Positions 53,535-63,873 of a stretch of 64,000 nt of DNA are shown piece by piece. The notes beneath the pieces are model-generated. The model was not told the DNA's origin, made no database searches, and saw only the letters and a program-made list of their open reading frames with translations. The translations under genes were made by a program, and so were the position numbers. The stretch comes from an uncultured Gammaproteobacteria bacterium. GTDB taxonomy: Bacteria; Pseudomonadota; Gammaproteobacteria; HK1. Location of the stretch: positions 2,497,001 through 2,561,000 of the forward strand of contig OY282378.1 of the NCBI GenBank assembly GCA_958295835.1, read 5' to 3'. How positions within the stretch are numbered: position 1 is the first letter of the stretch; the number at the start of each line of letters is the position of its first letter.

Positions 53535-54620
53535 ATGCCCGAGCCACAGCGCGACCGGATCGAACAGGCCATCGCCACGTACCATGACCCGTACGTGGAG
53601 GCCGATCTCAAGAGCGCGAAAGCCATCAAGTCGCTGGATGTCGAAGGAGGGCGGGTCAAGGTCGGCGTCACCCTGGGCTTCCCGGCCGCCGGGCATCGCG
53701 CCGCGCTCGCCGCCGCGCTGGACGAGCGCATCCGGGCCGTCGACGGCGTCGACGACGTGGAGATCGAGATCGGCTGGAAGATCGCCTCCCATGCCGTCCA
53801 GCAAGGGCTGGAAGCACTGAAGGACGTCCGCAACATCGTCGCGGTGGCCTCCGGCAAGGGGGGGGTCGGCAAGTCCACCATCGCCGCCAACCTGGCCCTC
53901 GCGCTCTCCGCCGAAGGCGCGAAGGTGGGGGTGCTCGACGCCGACATCTACGGGCCGAGCCAGCCGCGGATGCTCGGCGCGCAGGGGCAGCCCGATTCGC
54001 GCGACGGCAAGTCGCTCGAGCCCATGACCAGCTACCGCATCCAGTCGATGTCGATCGGCTACCTCATCGAGGAAGACACCCCGATGATCTGGCGCGGCCC
54101 CATGGTGACCCAGGCGCTGGAGCAGCTCCTGCGGGACACGAACTGGCGCGATCTCGACTACCTCGTGGTGGATCTGCCGCCCGGCACCGGCGACATCCAG
54201 CTCACCCTCGCCCAGCGCATCCCGGTCAGCGGCGCGGTCATCGTCACCACGCCGCAGGACATCGCGCTGCTCGACGCGCGCAAGGGGCTCGCGATGTTCG
54301 AGAAGGTCAAGGTGCCGGTGCTCGGTATCATCGAGAACATGAGCACCCACGTGTGCACCCGGTGCGGGCACGAGGACCACATCTTCGGAGAGGGCGGCGG
54401 GCGGCGGATGGCCGAGGAGCGCGGCGTGACCCTGCTCGGAGACATCCCGCTCACCCGGGCGATCCGCGAGGACGCCGACGGCGGGCAGCCCACCGTCATC
54501 AAGGACCCCGACGGTCCGGTCGGCCGGCGCTACCGCGAGATCGCGCGCCGGGTGGCGGCGAAGCTGTCGCTGAAGGCGAAGGACTACAGCCAGGCCTTCC
54601 CGAAGATCGTCATCCAGTAA
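53535..54620 (+). CDS. mrp: Mrp/ApbC-family Fe-S cluster carrier ATPase
   Basis: 361-residue P-loop Fe-S carrier. An N-terminal MIP18/DUF59 domain (about 1-90) precedes the deviant Walker [13 protein letters not shown] near residue 105, [23 protein letters not shown] and the cluster-binding CxxC in [10 protein letters not shown]. It delivers 4Fe-4S clusters to target proteins. Divergent from phoB. First of a plus-strand run with dcd, the common mrp-dcd pairing of gammaproteobacteria. Confidence 0.94.
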   Translation: MPEPQRDRIEQAIATYHDPYVEADLKSAKAIKSLDVEGGRVKVGVTLGFPAAGHRAALAAALDERIRAVDGVDDVEIEIGWKIASHAVQQGLEALKDVRNIVAVASGKGGVGKSTIAANLALALSAEGAKVGVLDADIYGPSQPRMLGAQGQPDSRDGKSLEPMTSYRIQSMSIGYLIEEDTPMIWRGPMVTQALEQLLRDTNWRDLDYLVVDLPPGTGDIQLTLAQRIPVSGAVIVTTPQDIALLDARKGLAMFEKVKVPVLGIIENMSTHVCTRCGHEDHIFGEGGGRRMAEERGVTLLGDIPLTRAIREDADGGQPTVIKDPDGPVGRRYREIARRVAAKLSLKAKDYSQAFPKIVIQ

Positions 54621-54681
54621 GGCGGCGGCGCGCGGCCGCCACCGGCGCGACGCGCGGGCGACGCCTCGTTCCCCATCGGAC

Positions 54682-55248
54682 ATGAGCATCAAATCCGACC
54701 GCTGGATCCACGACATGGCGCGTTCGCACGGCATGATCGAGCCGTTCGTGCCGGGGCAGGTCCGCGATCGCGACGGCGGGCGGGTCATCTCCTTCGGCAC
54801 GTCGAGCTACGGCTACGACATCCGTTGCGCCGACGAATTCAAGATCTTCACCAACATCAACTCCGCCATCGTGGACCCGAAGAACTTCGACGATTCGAGC
54901 TTCGTCGATCTCCGCGCCGACGTATGCATCATCCCCCCGAACTCCTTCGCCCTGGCCCGCACCGTCGAGTACTTCCGCATTCCCCGCAACGTCCTCACCG
55001 TCTGCCTCGGGAAATCGACCTACGCCCGCTGCGGCATCATCGTCAACGTGACGCCGCTGGAGCCGGAATGGGAGGGGCACGTGACCCTGGAGTTCTCCAA
55101 CACCACGCCGCTGCCGGCCAAGGTCTACGCCAACGAGGGCGTCGCCCAGGTCCTCTTCTTCGAGTCCGACGAGGAGTGCGAGACCTCCTACCGCGACCGC
55201 GCGGGAAAGTACATGAGGCAGCAGGGCGTCACCCTGCCGAAGGCGTGA
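54682..55248 (+). CDS. dcd: dCTP deaminase
   Basis: 188-residue trimeric deaminase converting dCTP to dUTP. The active-site loop is [10 protein letters not shown], with catalytic Glu in [19 protein letters not shown], and the family start IKSDRWI is intact. Length matches E. coli Dcd. It lies 61 bases after mrp, probably in the same transcript. Confidence 0.96.
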   Translation: MSIKSDRWIHDMARSHGMIEPFVPGQVRDRDGGRVISFGTSSYGYDIRCADEFKIFTNINSAIVDPKNFDDSSFVDLRADVCIIPPNSFALARTVEYFRIPRNVLTVCLGKSTYARCGIIVNVTPLEPEWEGHVTLEFSNTTPLPAKVYANEGVAQVLFFESDEECETSYRDRAGKYMRQQGVTLPKA

Positions 55249-55318
55249 CCCGCGCCTGCGGGCGCGGCCCGGCCGGACCGGGCCGGTCGGCCCACCTGTT
55301 CGTACCGGCCCCGAAGAC

Positions 55319-55786
55319 ATGCCTCCCGACGATCCGACCCGCGCCCTCGCCCGCTCCCCGTGCGAGGCGGCGGCGCGCCCCGGGCTGCTCCGCCGGCTCG
55401 CCGCGCTGGTCTACGACGCCCTGCTCCTGTTCGCGGTGCTCTTCGCGGCCACCGTGCCGGTGCTGCTCTTCACCGGCGGGCGGGCCGTCGATCCGAACGA
55501 CCCGGTGTTCACCGCCTACCTGCTCGCGGTGAGCTACGCCTGGTTCGGCTGGTGCTGGACGCGAAGTGGACAGACGCTGGGGATGCGGGCGTGGAGGATG
55601 CGGGTGTGCACGCGCGAAGGGACCCGGCTCGGGTGGTGGCGCTCGCTCGGCCGATTCGCCGCCGCCCTCGTCTCGATCGGCACGGCGGGCGCCGGCCTGC
55701 TGTGGGTCGCGGTCGACCGGGATCGGAGGAGTCTGCACGATCGCCTCTCCGGCACCGTCCTCGAGATGGTCCCGCCGGAGGTCTGA
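55319..55786 (+). CDS. RDD-family membrane protein
   Basis: 155-residue protein with three membrane helices (about 33-53, 64-83, 110-131). The name-giving RDD pattern is replaced by LAALVYDALLLF at the first helix, and RRSLHDRLSGTVLEM closes the domain, both typical. The QTLGMRAWRMRV segment is the conserved loop. Function of the family is mostly unknown, with some members implicated in ion transport. Weak ribosome site. Confidence 0.87.
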   Translation: MPPDDPTRALARSPCEAAARPGLLRRLAALVYDALLLFAVLFAATVPVLLFTGGRAVDPNDPVFTAYLLAVSYAWFGWCWTRSGQTLGMRAWRMRVCTREGTRLGWWRSLGRFAAALVSIGTAGAGLLWVAVDRDRRSLHDRLSGTVLEMVPPEV

Positions 55787-55888
55787 ACCCGCGGCATCGT
55801 GTCGCGAACGTGCGGCGCCGGAGCGGCCATCCGTCCACGCAGCCCGGTACGGGACGGCGAAGTGAACCGCCCGCCCCGCGGTCGCCGT

Positions 55889-56947
55889 TCAGCGCACTCG
55901 GCGCAACAGCCACACGCCCGCGGCGAGGAACGCCAACGTGGGAGCGAATGCGCTGACCGGCGGACTCAGGCCGTATACGATGCCGATCTTGCCGGAAGCC
56001 TCGTTGACGATGTGGAACGCGGCCGCGATCAGGCAGCCGGCGAGGATCCGCTGCCCGATCCCGACTCCGCCGAGACGCCCCAGCACCAGCGGCACCGCGA
56101 GGACGATCATCACGCCGGTCGCGAGCGGATAGACGACCTTCATCCACAGCGCGAGCTCGTACGCGGCGGTGTCGAGCCGGTTGTCCCGGAGATAGCCGAT
56201 GTATTGCACGAGAGCCGGCCCCGACAGGCTCTCCAGGCGGGCAGAGGCGAGCTTGACGAGGTCCGGTCCGAGCCGGGTCTCCCACACCATGCTCGGAGTG
56301 AACCGGGTCACGACGCGGCCGGCCGAGACATCGCTCCGGCGCACGGATTCCAGTACCCACCTGCCGTCGCGGTAGTGCGCGCGCCTGGCGTGCGTCAGCG
56401 TCCGCAGAGCGCCCTGGGTGTCCATTTCATAGATGAACATGTCCTCGACCCGGTCGTCGGGCCGAACCCGGATCACGTTGACGAAGCGCCCCTCGTCGCG
56501 GATCCAGTATCCGTCCTCCCGCCCCTGCGACTCGTCGAGCGCGGCGGCGCGCCGGGTCTGGGCGAGACGTTCGCACCAGGGGGCGACGACTTCCCCGAAC
56601 AGTACCGCGATGGCCACGAGCACGAACGCGCCCTTCAGCACCGACCCGACGATGCGCCCCACCGACACCCCGGAAGCGCGCACGACGGCGAGCTCCGACG
56701 ACACGGCCAGGGTCCCCAGCCCGATGAGGGCGCCGATCACCGCGGCGAGCGGAAACAGGACGAAGGCGTGTCTCGGAAGGGTAAGGAGCACGAATTCGAT
56801 CGCGCCGGCGATGCCGTAACGCCCCCGACCGACCGAGTCGAGCTCATCGACGAAGGTCACCACCGCGGTGAGCGACAGGAGCACCGCGAGCGCAAGCAGC
56901 GCGCCGCCGGCCACGTGCCGGGCGATGTAGGCGTCGAGGATCTTCAT
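55889..56947 (-). CDS. lptG: LPS export ABC permease LptG
   Basis: 352-residue inner-membrane permease of the Lpt machine, six helices with a large periplasmic beta-jellyroll between the third and fourth. LptG features: ILDAYIARHVAGGALLALAVLL at the start, FPLAAVIGALIGLGTLAVSSELAVVRASGVS, and the C-terminal GQRILAGCLIAAAFHIVNEASGKIGIVYGLSP. ATG 56947 overlaps the lptF stop (ATGA). With LptF, LptB and LptC it extracts LPS from the membrane. Confidence 0.93.
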   Translation of the reverse strand: MKILDAYIARHVAGGALLALAVLLSLTAVVTFVDELDSVGRGRYGIAGAIEFVLLTLPRHAFVLFPLAAVIGALIGLGTLAVSSELAVVRASGVSVGRIVGSVLKGAFVLVAIAVLFGEVVAPWCERLAQTRRAAALDESQGREDGYWIRDEGRFVNVIRVRPDDRVEDMFIYEMDTQGALRTLTHARRAHYRDGRWVLESVRRSDVSAGRVVTRFTPSMVWETRLGPDLVKLASARLESLSGPALVQYIGYLRDNRLDTAAYELALWMKVVYPLATGVMIVLAVPLVLGRLGGVGIGQRILAGCLIAAAFHIVNEASGKIGIVYGLSPPVSAFAPTLAFLAAGVWLLRRVR

Positions 56948-58065
56948 GACGATGCGCCTCGGCCGCGAAGGCGTCGTTCCGAATGCAGCTTCGCGCCGAG
57001 GCGCCGGCCGCCCGTGGTCTGGTTGGCGAGAAGCGCGAGGACCACGAGGGCCATCGTCGCGTGCACCGGCCACACTCCGACGAAGCCCGGCACAATCCCG
57101 CGCTCGACCAGATTCTCGACGATGCTGATCGCGTTGCTGTAGATGAAGTAGACGACGACGGCCAGGAACAGCTTCCCGTAGCGCCCCTCGCGCGGCGAGG
57201 TCCGCGCGAGCGGCACCGCCAGCATTCCGAGCACCACGATCGAGATCGCGGTCGAGATCCGGCGCTGGAGCTCCACGAGGTGGCCGGGATCGCCGGAATC
57301 GATCAACGCCATCGTGGCGAGCATCTTGTACCCGCCCCCGAAGGTCTCCCGGGGCTGCGTCTCGATCCGGACCGCGTGCCGTTCGAACCGGGTCACCGAG
57401 AACGTCGCATCTCCCGGCAGGCCCGCGTAGCGCCAGCCGTTCTCGAGCACCATGTACCGGGCCCCGCCATCGGGGGGCACGGCCTGGTAGGCGCCACCGG
57501 AAACCAGCACGTATTGTCTGTGCGGCTTTCGGACCCGCACGAACACATCCGACATCCGGCCGCTCTCGGAGTCCACCGCCTCGACGTAGATGATCTGGTC
57601 TCCGCCACCGAATTCCTTGAATCTCCCCGGCACGAACATCCGGTTCTCGGCCTGGTGCCTCGCCTCTTCGAGCAGCGCCCACCGCATCGAGGCCACGCTC
57701 GGAGAGACGAACAGCGACAGGGCCGCGCCCGCGAGCGAGACCCCCGCCACCACCCAGAGGATCCCCCGCGAGAGACGCCACAGTCCGACTCCGCCCGCTC
57801 CGAACGCGACGATCTCGCTGTCTCGATACAGGCGCCCGAGACTGATGAGCACCGCGAGGTAGAGCGCGAGGGGCAGAAACACCGGAAGCTTCTCGACGAG
57901 CTTCAGGACCAGAATCCGGACGATGAGATCCGGTGAAACCATCCCCGCGGCGGCTTCGGAGAGGATGCGCGTGTATCGATCCGCCCCGTAGACCAGCACG
58001 AGCACCGCGAGCACCACGGCACACGTCCGCAGCACTTCGCGGTAGAGGTAGCGCTCGATGATCAC
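56944..58065 (-). CDS. lptF: LPS export ABC permease LptF
   Basis: 373-residue permease, six helices. It opens IIERYLYREVLRTCAVVLAVLVLVYGADRYTRIL, typical of LptF, with FLPLALYLAVLISLGRLYRDSEIVAFGAGGVG in the coupling region. GTG 58065 is chosen: CAGGAA lies nine bases upstream, and the preceding 52 codons of open frame are not protein-like. It overlaps lptG by four bases. Divergent from pepA, the standard gammaproteobacterial arrangement. Confidence 0.93.
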   Translation of the reverse strand: MIIERYLYREVLRTCAVVLAVLVLVYGADRYTRILSEAAAGMVSPDLIVRILVLKLVEKLPVFLPLALYLAVLISLGRLYRDSEIVAFGAGGVGLWRLSRGILWVVAGVSLAGAALSLFVSPSVASMRWALLEEARHQAENRMFVPGRFKEFGGGDQIIYVEAVDSESGRMSDVFVRVRKPHRQYVLVSGGAYQAVPPDGGARYMVLENGWRYAGLPGDATFSVTRFERHAVRIETQPRETFGGGYKMLATMALIDSGDPGHLVELQRRISTAISIVVLGMLAVPLARTSPREGRYGKLFLAVVVYFIYSNAISIVENLVERGIVPGFVGVWPVHATMALVVLALLANQTTGGRRLGAKLHSERRLRGRGASS

Positions 58066-58160
58066 GGCGGTCCGTTCCTGGCGGCAAATGCCAGGGTCGG
58101 TCGAGCGAGGGAGTCGGAGGCGCCGAGCGCGAGAGCCGGTCGAGGCGCGGCGGGTACGGA

Positions 58161-58190
58161 TGGACAGCTTCCCCGCGCTGTCACTACACT
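58161..58190 (+). promoter_or_regulatory. Sigma70-like promoter toward pepA
   Basis: In the 318-bp divergent gap between lptF and pepA, TGGACA (58161-58166) and TACACT (58185-58190) are separated by 18 bases, facing pepA. Each hexamer is close to consensus. The leader to ATG 58384 would be about 190 bases. Nothing else was recognised in this gap. Confidence 0.5.
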
Positions 58191-58383
58191 GCCGACGACG
58201 GATTCCGACACATTCGGCCACTCGCGAGGGGTCGATCGGGTCATGCTGGACGGCAACGCCCGCGAGAGCGAAGCATCGGCCGACGCAGGATCGGATGCTA
58301 TCAGACCCCCTGCCCTGCCTTCACCGGCAACGGGGCTTCGCGCGCTGCGCCGGCCGCCGAGGGAACGGACCGAGGACAGATAC

Positions 58384-59907
58384 ATGGAGTTCAACACCAC
58401 CACCACCGACGCGCCCCGAATCCGCACCGGCTGTCTCGTCGCCGGTGTATTCGAAGGACGCGACGCCACTCCCGCATACCAGGCGCTCGACGCCGCGAGC
58501 GGCGGCAAGCTCGATGCGATCGCGCGCAAGTCGCGATTCCGCGGCGATGCCGGCAAGCACCTCCAGGTCCACGCGCTCGACGGCGTGACCGCGGACAGCG
58601 TGCTCATCGTCGGATGCGGTCCGAAGAAGGAGGCGATGACAGCGGCGCGGTATCTGAAGATCGCGGGGGCCGCGGCGCGCGCGACGGCCGGCACCGGCGC
58701 CCGGAGCGCGGCCTGGTCGCTGGGCGAGATCGACGTCGCCGATCGGGATATGGAGTGGAAATCCCGGGTCGCGGTCGAACGCCTGGGCGATGCGGCCTAC
58801 CACTTCGACGCGATGCGCAGCGACCCCGGCAAGGACCGTACCCCGCCGCCCGGACGAACGTCGATCGCCGCCCCGCGCCGCCATCGCGAGGCGGCCGCCG
58901 CAGGCATCGCGACCGGACAGGCGATCGCCGCGGGCGTCTCCCTCGCGCGCGACCTCGGAAACCTGCCTGGCAACGTCTGCACCCCGAGCCATCTCGCGGA
59001 CCAGGCCAGGGCGCTCGCCGCACGGCATGGGAAGGTCACGTTCAAGGCGCTCGACGAAGCCCGGATGAAGCGTCTGGGCATGGGCTCGCTGCTGTCGGTG
59101 GCGCGTGGGAGCCGCCAGCCGCCCCGGCTCATCGTTCTCGAATACCGGGGCGCCCCGCGTTCCCATGCCCCGATCGTGCTCGTCGGAAAGGGCGTCACGT
59201 TCGACTCGGGGGGCATATCCATCAAGCCCTCGGCCACCATGGACGAGATGAAGTTCGACATGTGCGGCGCGGCCAGCGTCATCGGCGCGATGGAGTCATG
59301 CGCGACGCTGGAGCTCCCGCTCAACGTCGTCGCGCTGGCCCCCGCCTGCGAGAACCTCCCGGACGGCAATGCGAGCAAGCCCGGCGACATCGTCACCACC
59401 ATGGCCGGCAGGACCGTCGAGGTCCTCAACACCGACGCGGAGGGGCGCCTGATACTCTGCGACGCCCTCACCTACGCCGAGCGCTACAAGCCGGACGTGG
59501 TCATCGACGTCGCGACCCTGACCGGGGCCTGCGTCATCGCTCTGGGAGCCCACGCGAGCGGTCTGTTCTCGAACCATCAGCCGCTTGCCGACGCCCTCCT
59601 CGCGGCCGGTGAGCACGCCGGGGATCGGGCGTGGCAGATGCCGTTGTGGGACGAGTACGCGGAGCAGCTCAAGAGCAACTTCGCCGACGTGGCGAACATC
59701 GGCGGGCGCGAGGCCGGGGCGGTGACCGCGGCGAGCTTCCTTGCGAAGTTCGCCTCCGGGCAGCGCTGGGCGCATCTCGACGTCGCCGGCACCGCGTGGC
59801 GCAGCGGCAAGGAGAAGGGCGCGACCGGCCGCCCGGTGGGCCTGCTCTGCCAGTACCTGCTCGACCGCACCCGCGCGGCCGACCGTACGCCGGCGCCAGC
59901 CGCCTGA
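58384..59907 (+). CDS. pepA: Leucyl aminopeptidase (cytosol aminopeptidase, M17)
   Basis: 507-residue di-zinc aminopeptidase. The M17 signature NTDAEGRL is exact; metal-site segments VGKGVTFDSGGISIKPS and MKFDMCGAASVIG are intact, and VANIGGREAGAVTAASFL completes the core. The 58243 frame is longer, but ATG 58384 follows GAGG and matches family length. PepA also binds DNA in E. coli (Xer recombination, carAB). First of pepA-holC-valS. Confidence 0.95.
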   Translation: MEFNTTTTDAPRIRTGCLVAGVFEGRDATPAYQALDAASGGKLDAIARKSRFRGDAGKHLQVHALDGVTADSVLIVGCGPKKEAMTAARYLKIAGAAARATAGTGARSAAWSLGEIDVADRDMEWKSRVAVERLGDAAYHFDAMRSDPGKDRTPPPGRTSIAAPRRHREAAAAGIATGQAIAAGVSLARDLGNLPGNVCTPSHLADQARALAARHGKVTFKALDEARMKRLGMGSLLSVARGSRQPPRLIVLEYRGAPRSHAPIVLVGKGVTFDSGGISIKPSATMDEMKFDMCGAASVIGAMESCATLELPLNVVALAPACENLPDGNASKPGDIVTTMAGRTVEVLNTDAEGRLILCDALTYAERYKPDVVIDVATLTGACVIALGAHASGLFSNHQPLADALLAAGEHAGDRAWQMPLWDEYAEQLKSNFADVANIGGREAGAVTAASFLAKFASGQRWAHLDVAGTAWRSGKEKGATGRPVGLLCQYLLDRTRAADRTPAPAA

Positions 59908-59920
59908 CACCGGGGCTCCG

Positions 59921-60361
59921 ATGCCCGGGCAGGTCGACTTCTACGTGCGGCCCGAGACGAGCCCCGATGCGCTCGAGAATTTCGCGTGCCGGCTCGTCGA
60001 GAAGGTGTGGCAGCGCGGTCACCACGTGCTCGTCGTCACCGCGTCGGAGACCGCGGCGCGGAGGTTCGACGACCTGCTCTGGACGTTCCGGGACGAAAGC
60101 TTCGTGCCGCATCGAAGGATTGGCGCGAGCAATCCGGTGGTGACGGAGCCGGCGAGCGAGCCGGTGATCGTCAGCACGCCCGGGGTATGGGACGGCGAGG
60201 TCGACGTGCTGCTCAACCTCACCCCGTCGGTGCCCGAAGAGGTCGCCCGCGCCGCGCGCATCGCAGAGATCGTTTCGGCCGGCGGCGCCGGACGCGACGC
60301 CGGAAGAGCACGCTATCGCGAGTACCGCAGCCGCGGATTCGAGCTGAGAACCCATCGCTGA
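59921..60361 (+). CDS. holC: DNA polymerase III chi subunit
   Basis: 146-residue HolC of the clamp loader, linking polymerase III to [38 protein letters not shown] and [17 protein letters not shown] are family-typical. It starts 13 bases after pepA and ends 29 before valS. holD, its partner, is not in the window. Confidence 0.93.
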   Translation: MPGQVDFYVRPETSPDALENFACRLVEKVWQRGHHVLVVTASETAARRFDDLLWTFRDESFVPHRRIGASNPVVTEPASEPVIVSTPGVWDGEVDVLLNLTPSVPEEVARAARIAEIVSAGGAGRDAGRARYREYRSRGFELRTHR

Positions 60362-60390
60362 CGAGCCCCGAGGTCAGGGACAAGACCACC

Positions 60391-63186
60391 ATGGACAAGA
60401 CCTACGATCCGCATCAGGTAGAGAAACAGTGGTACGAACGCTGGGAACGGGAGGGACACTTCGTCCCCCGCATGGGGGGCGCCGCCGGCACCGGCGACGC
60501 CGCCGGCGGCGAGCCGTACTGCATCATGATTCCGCCACCCAACGTGACCGGCACCCTGCACATGGGCCACGCGTTCCAGGACACCATCATGGACGCCCTG
60601 ATCCGCTACCACCGCATGAACGGCCGCAGGACGCTGTGGCAACCGGGCACCGATCACGCGGGCATCGCGACCCAGATGGTGGTCGAGCGTCAGATCAACG
60701 CGGAGGGCCTGACCCGCCAGGAGCTCGGGCGGAGCGCCTTCGTGGAGCGCATCTGGCGCTGGAAGGAGCACTCGGGCAACACCATCACCGGTCAGATGAG
60801 ACGGATGGGGGCGTCCGTGGACTGGGCCCACGAACGCTTCACCATGGACGAGGGACTCTCGGCGGCGGTGCGGGAGACCTTCGTCCGGCTCTACGAGGAC
60901 GGCCTGATCTACCGCGGCAAGCGCCTCGTCAACTGGGACCCCGTCCTGCAGACCGCGGTGTCGGACCTGGAGGTCGTCTCCGAAGAGGAGAACGGGGCGC
61001 TGTGGCACATCCGCTATCCGCTGATCGACGGCAGCGGCCACCTGGAGGTGGCGACCACGCGCCCGGAGACGATGCTCGGCGACACCGCGGTCGCGATCCA
61101 TCCCGCCGACGGCCGCTACCGCGACCTCGTCGGCTCGATGGTCGAGCTTCCGCTCACCGAGCGCCGCATCCCCGTCATCGCCGACGACATGGTCGATCCC
61201 GAGTTCGGCACCGGCTGCGTCAAGATCACCCCGGCCCACGACTTCAACGACTACCAGGTCGGCGAACGTCACGCGCTGGAGCGGATCAACGTCCTCACCC
61301 GCGACGCGCGAATCAACGGCAACGCGCCGGCACGGTACCAGGGGCTCGACCGCTTCGAGGCGCGGGCGAAGATCGTGGAGGATCTGGAGGCGCGCGGCCT
61401 GCTCGTGCGCACCGAGCCGCATCGGATGACGGTGCCCCGGGGCGATCGCTCGCACGCGGTCATCGAGCCGTATCTCACCGACCAGTGGTTCGTGAAGACG
61501 GGACCGCTGGCCGAGCCGTCGATCCGCGCGGTCGAGAACGGCGACATCCGCTTCGTTCCCGATCACTGGGCGAAGACGTTCTTCGAATGGATGCGCAACA
61601 TCGAGGACTGGTGCATCAGCCGGCAGATCTGGTGGGGGCACCGGATCCCCGCCTGGTACGACCACGACGGCAACGTCTACGTGGGACGGAGCGAGGACGA
61701 GGTCCGCGACAAGTTCGCGCTCCCGGGCTCGCTGGCCCTGGAGCAGGATCCCGACGTGCTCGACACCTGGTACTCGTCCGCGCTGTGGCCCTTCTCCACC
61801 CTGGGCTGGCCCGAGCGCACCGGCCGCCTCGAGACGTTCTATCCCACCACCGTCCTCGTCACCGGCTTCGACATCATCTTCTTCTGGGTAGCCCGCATGA
61901 TCATGTTCGGGCTCAGGTTCATGGGCGACGTCCCGTTCCGCGAGGTATACATCCACGGGCTGGTGCGCGACGGCGACGGCAACAAGATGTCGAAGTCGAA
62001 GGGCAACATCCTCGACCCCATCGACCTCATCGACGGCATCGGTCTCGACGAGCTCATCGCCAAGCGCACCACCGGCCTGATGCAGCCGCAGCTCGCGCCG
62101 CAGATCATCGCGGCGACCCGGCGCCAGTTTCCCGAGGGGATCCCCGCCTACGGCACCGATGCGCTGCGGTTCACGTTCTGCTCGCTGGCCACCCAGGGGC
62201 GCGATATCCGCTTCGATCTCGGCCGCATCGAGGGATACGGCAACTTCTGCAACAAGCTCTGGAACGCCGCCCGGTTCGTGCTGCTCCACGCGGAGGGCAA
62301 GGATTGCGGGCTGGGTGACGGCGAGATCGAGCTCGGACTCCCCGAGCGGTGGATTCTGTCGCTGCTGCAACGCACGGAACGGCAGGCCCGCGCCGCGATG
62401 GAGCAGTACCGCCTCGACCTCATGGCCCAGGCCATCTACGACTTCACCTGGAACGAGTACTGCGACTGGTACCTGGAGCTCTCGAAGACCGTTCTCACCG
62501 ACCCGGAGGCGGACCCCGCAAGGCTCCGCGGCACCCGCCGCACCCTGGTGCGAGCGCTCGAAGCGGTGCTGCGGCTCATCCACCCGCTGATGCCCTTCGT
62601 CACCGAGGAGATCTGGCAGCGCGTCGCACCGCTCGCGGGCCGTACCGGTCCGTCGATCATGCTCGAGCCTTATCCCGTGCCGCGGCCGGAGCTCGACGAC
62701 CCGGAGGCGGTGGAGCACATGACCTGGATCAGGGATCTCGTCCTCGCGATCCGCCGCGTGCGCGGCGAGCTCGATCTGGCGCCGGGCCGGCAGGTACCGG
62801 TGGTGCTCGTCGGCCCGTCCGACACCGAGTGCGATCGGCTTGCATGCGGGGCCACATACGTGCGGGCGCTGGCCCGGGTCGCGACGATCGACGTCCTCGA
62901 AGCCGGGAGCCCGACTCCGAAGGCCGCGACCGCGCTCCTCGGCGGGCTGGAAATCCTCGTGCCGCTCGAAGGGATCGTCGACAAGGACGCGGAGATCGAA
63001 CGGCTCGATCGTCAGCTCGACAAGCTCGGGAAGAACCTGGACCGCGCGCGCGCCAAGCTCGCGAACCCGTCGTTTCGCGATCGGGCCCCGGCGGAGGTGG
63101 TGGAGAAGGAACGCCGGCGGGCCGCGGAGCTCGATACCTCCATCGGCAAGCTGGAGGCGCAGCTCGAAACGCTTCGCTCGCTGTGA
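60391..63186 (+). CDS. valS: Valyl-tRNA synthetase
   Basis: 931-residue class I synthetase. HIGH motif as HMGH in [15 protein letters not shown] near residue 53, KMSKSKGN near 530, the CP1 editing domain between ([19 protein letters not shown]), and a C-terminal coiled coil (about 865-930, [19 protein letters not shown]). The ATG at 60391 fits the family start; the frame extends far upstream only through overlap with holC. Last gene of pepA-holC-valS. Confidence 0.97.
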   Translation: MDKTYDPHQVEKQWYERWEREGHFVPRMGGAAGTGDAAGGEPYCIMIPPPNVTGTLHMGHAFQDTIMDALIRYHRMNGRRTLWQPGTDHAGIATQMVVERQINAEGLTRQELGRSAFVERIWRWKEHSGNTITGQMRRMGASVDWAHERFTMDEGLSAAVRETFVRLYEDGLIYRGKRLVNWDPVLQTAVSDLEVVSEEENGALWHIRYPLIDGSGHLEVATTRPETMLGDTAVAIHPADGRYRDLVGSMVELPLTERRIPVIADDMVDPEFGTGCVKITPAHDFNDYQVGERHALERINVLTRDARINGNAPARYQGLDRFEARAKIVEDLEARGLLVRTEPHRMTVPRGDRSHAVIEPYLTDQWFVKTGPLAEPSIRAVENGDIRFVPDHWAKTFFEWMRNIEDWCISRQIWWGHRIPAWYDHDGNVYVGRSEDEVRDKFALPGSLALEQDPDVLDTWYSSALWPFSTLGWPERTGRLETFYPTTVLVTGFDIIFFWVARMIMFGLRFMGDVPFREVYIHGLVRDGDGNKMSKSKGNILDPIDLIDGIGLDELIAKRTTGLMQPQLAPQIIAATRRQFPEGIPAYGTDALRFTFCSLATQGRDIRFDLGRIEGYGNFCNKLWNAARFVLLHAEGKDCGLGDGEIELGLPERWILSLLQRTERQARAAMEQYRLDLMAQAIYDFTWNEYCDWYLELSKTVLTDPEADPARLRGTRRTLVRALEAVLRLIHPLMPFVTEEIWQRVAPLAGRTGPSIMLEPYPVPRPELDDPEAVEHMTWIRDLVLAIRRVRGELDLAPGRQVPVVLVGPSDTECDRLACGATYVRALARVATIDVLEAGSPTPKAATALLGGLEILVPLEGIVDKDAEIERLDRQLDKLGKNLDRARAKLANPSFRDRAPAEVVEKERRRAAELDTSIGKLEAQLETLRSL

Positions 63187-63289
63187 CGGCGCGGGGCGAC
63201 CGTGCCCGAGGGACGACCGCCGCCGGGAGCGAGGCATGTATCGCCGACGCCTGCCGGCGCTCTGGCGTGAAGCGACCTCGCCGCACGTG

Positions 63290-63317
63290 AATACTTGACT
63301 GAATTACTCAGTTATGT
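63290..63317 (+). promoter_or_regulatory. IscR-type operator in the isc promoter
   Basis: The 28 bases from 63290 read AATACTTGACT, then GAATTACTCAG, then TTATGT. They align with the E. coli iscR type 1 site (AATA-TTGAC, A-TTACTC, ATGT positions shared, from memory). TTGACT can serve as the -35. It lies about 37 bases before the iscR start, predicting repression by [2Fe-2S]-IscR. Confidence 0.8.
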
Positions 63318-63353
63318 AGGCTTCGGTGTTACTGAAAGCACCCGGGCGATCGA

Positions 63354-63845
63354 ATGCGACTCACCGCCAAGGGCCGCTACGCGGTGACGGCGATGCTCGA
63401 CCTGGCCCTGCATCATGACCAGGGGCCGGTGGCCCTCGCCGACATCGCGACACGCCAGGGGATTTCACTCTCGTACCTGGAGCAGCTTTTCTCGCAGTTG
63501 CGCAAGCGAGGCCTGGTCGACAGCACGCGCGGTCCCGGAGGCGGCTACCGTCTGGTCTTCGATCCCGACGCGATCGTGGTGTCCGACGTCATCGGGGCGG
63601 TCGACGAGAACATGGACAGCACCCGATGCCACGGAAAGGAGAACTGCCAGGACGACGAGCGCTGTCTCACACACGACTTGTGGACAGACCTCAGCCACCA
63701 GATCCAGATGTTTCTGAGCGGCATCGATCTGGCCCAGCTCGTCGAGCGCCAGCGGGTGCGGGAGGTGGCGCAGCGCCAGCAACAGGTGGCGGTACAGGTC
63801 GAGCCGGACGGATCACGGGCTCGAAACGTGCAGCCAGCGCATTGA
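63354..63845 (+). CDS. iscR: Fe-S cluster regulator IscR (Rrf2 family)
   Basis: 163-residue winged-helix regulator. The cluster ligands Cys 92, Cys 98, Cys 104 and His 107 occupy the same positions as in E. coli IscR. The N-terminal [18 protein letters not shown] and the recognition helix [18 protein letters not shown] are typical. An operator for it lies just upstream. iscA follows directly, not iscS as in E. coli. Confidence 0.95.
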   Translation: MRLTAKGRYAVTAMLDLALHHDQGPVALADIATRQGISLSYLEQLFSQLRKRGLVDSTRGPGGGYRLVFDPDAIVVSDVIGAVDENMDSTRCHGKENCQDDERCLTHDLWTDLSHQIQMFLSGIDLAQLVERQRVREVAQRQQQVAVQVEPDGSRARNVQPAH

Positions 63846-63873
63846 GCCCGAACGAACGAGCACGGAGAACGCC

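Noticed and set aside
60313..63237. 974-codon minus-strand open frame
   Set aside because: Antisense to valS, which has all synthetase motifs.
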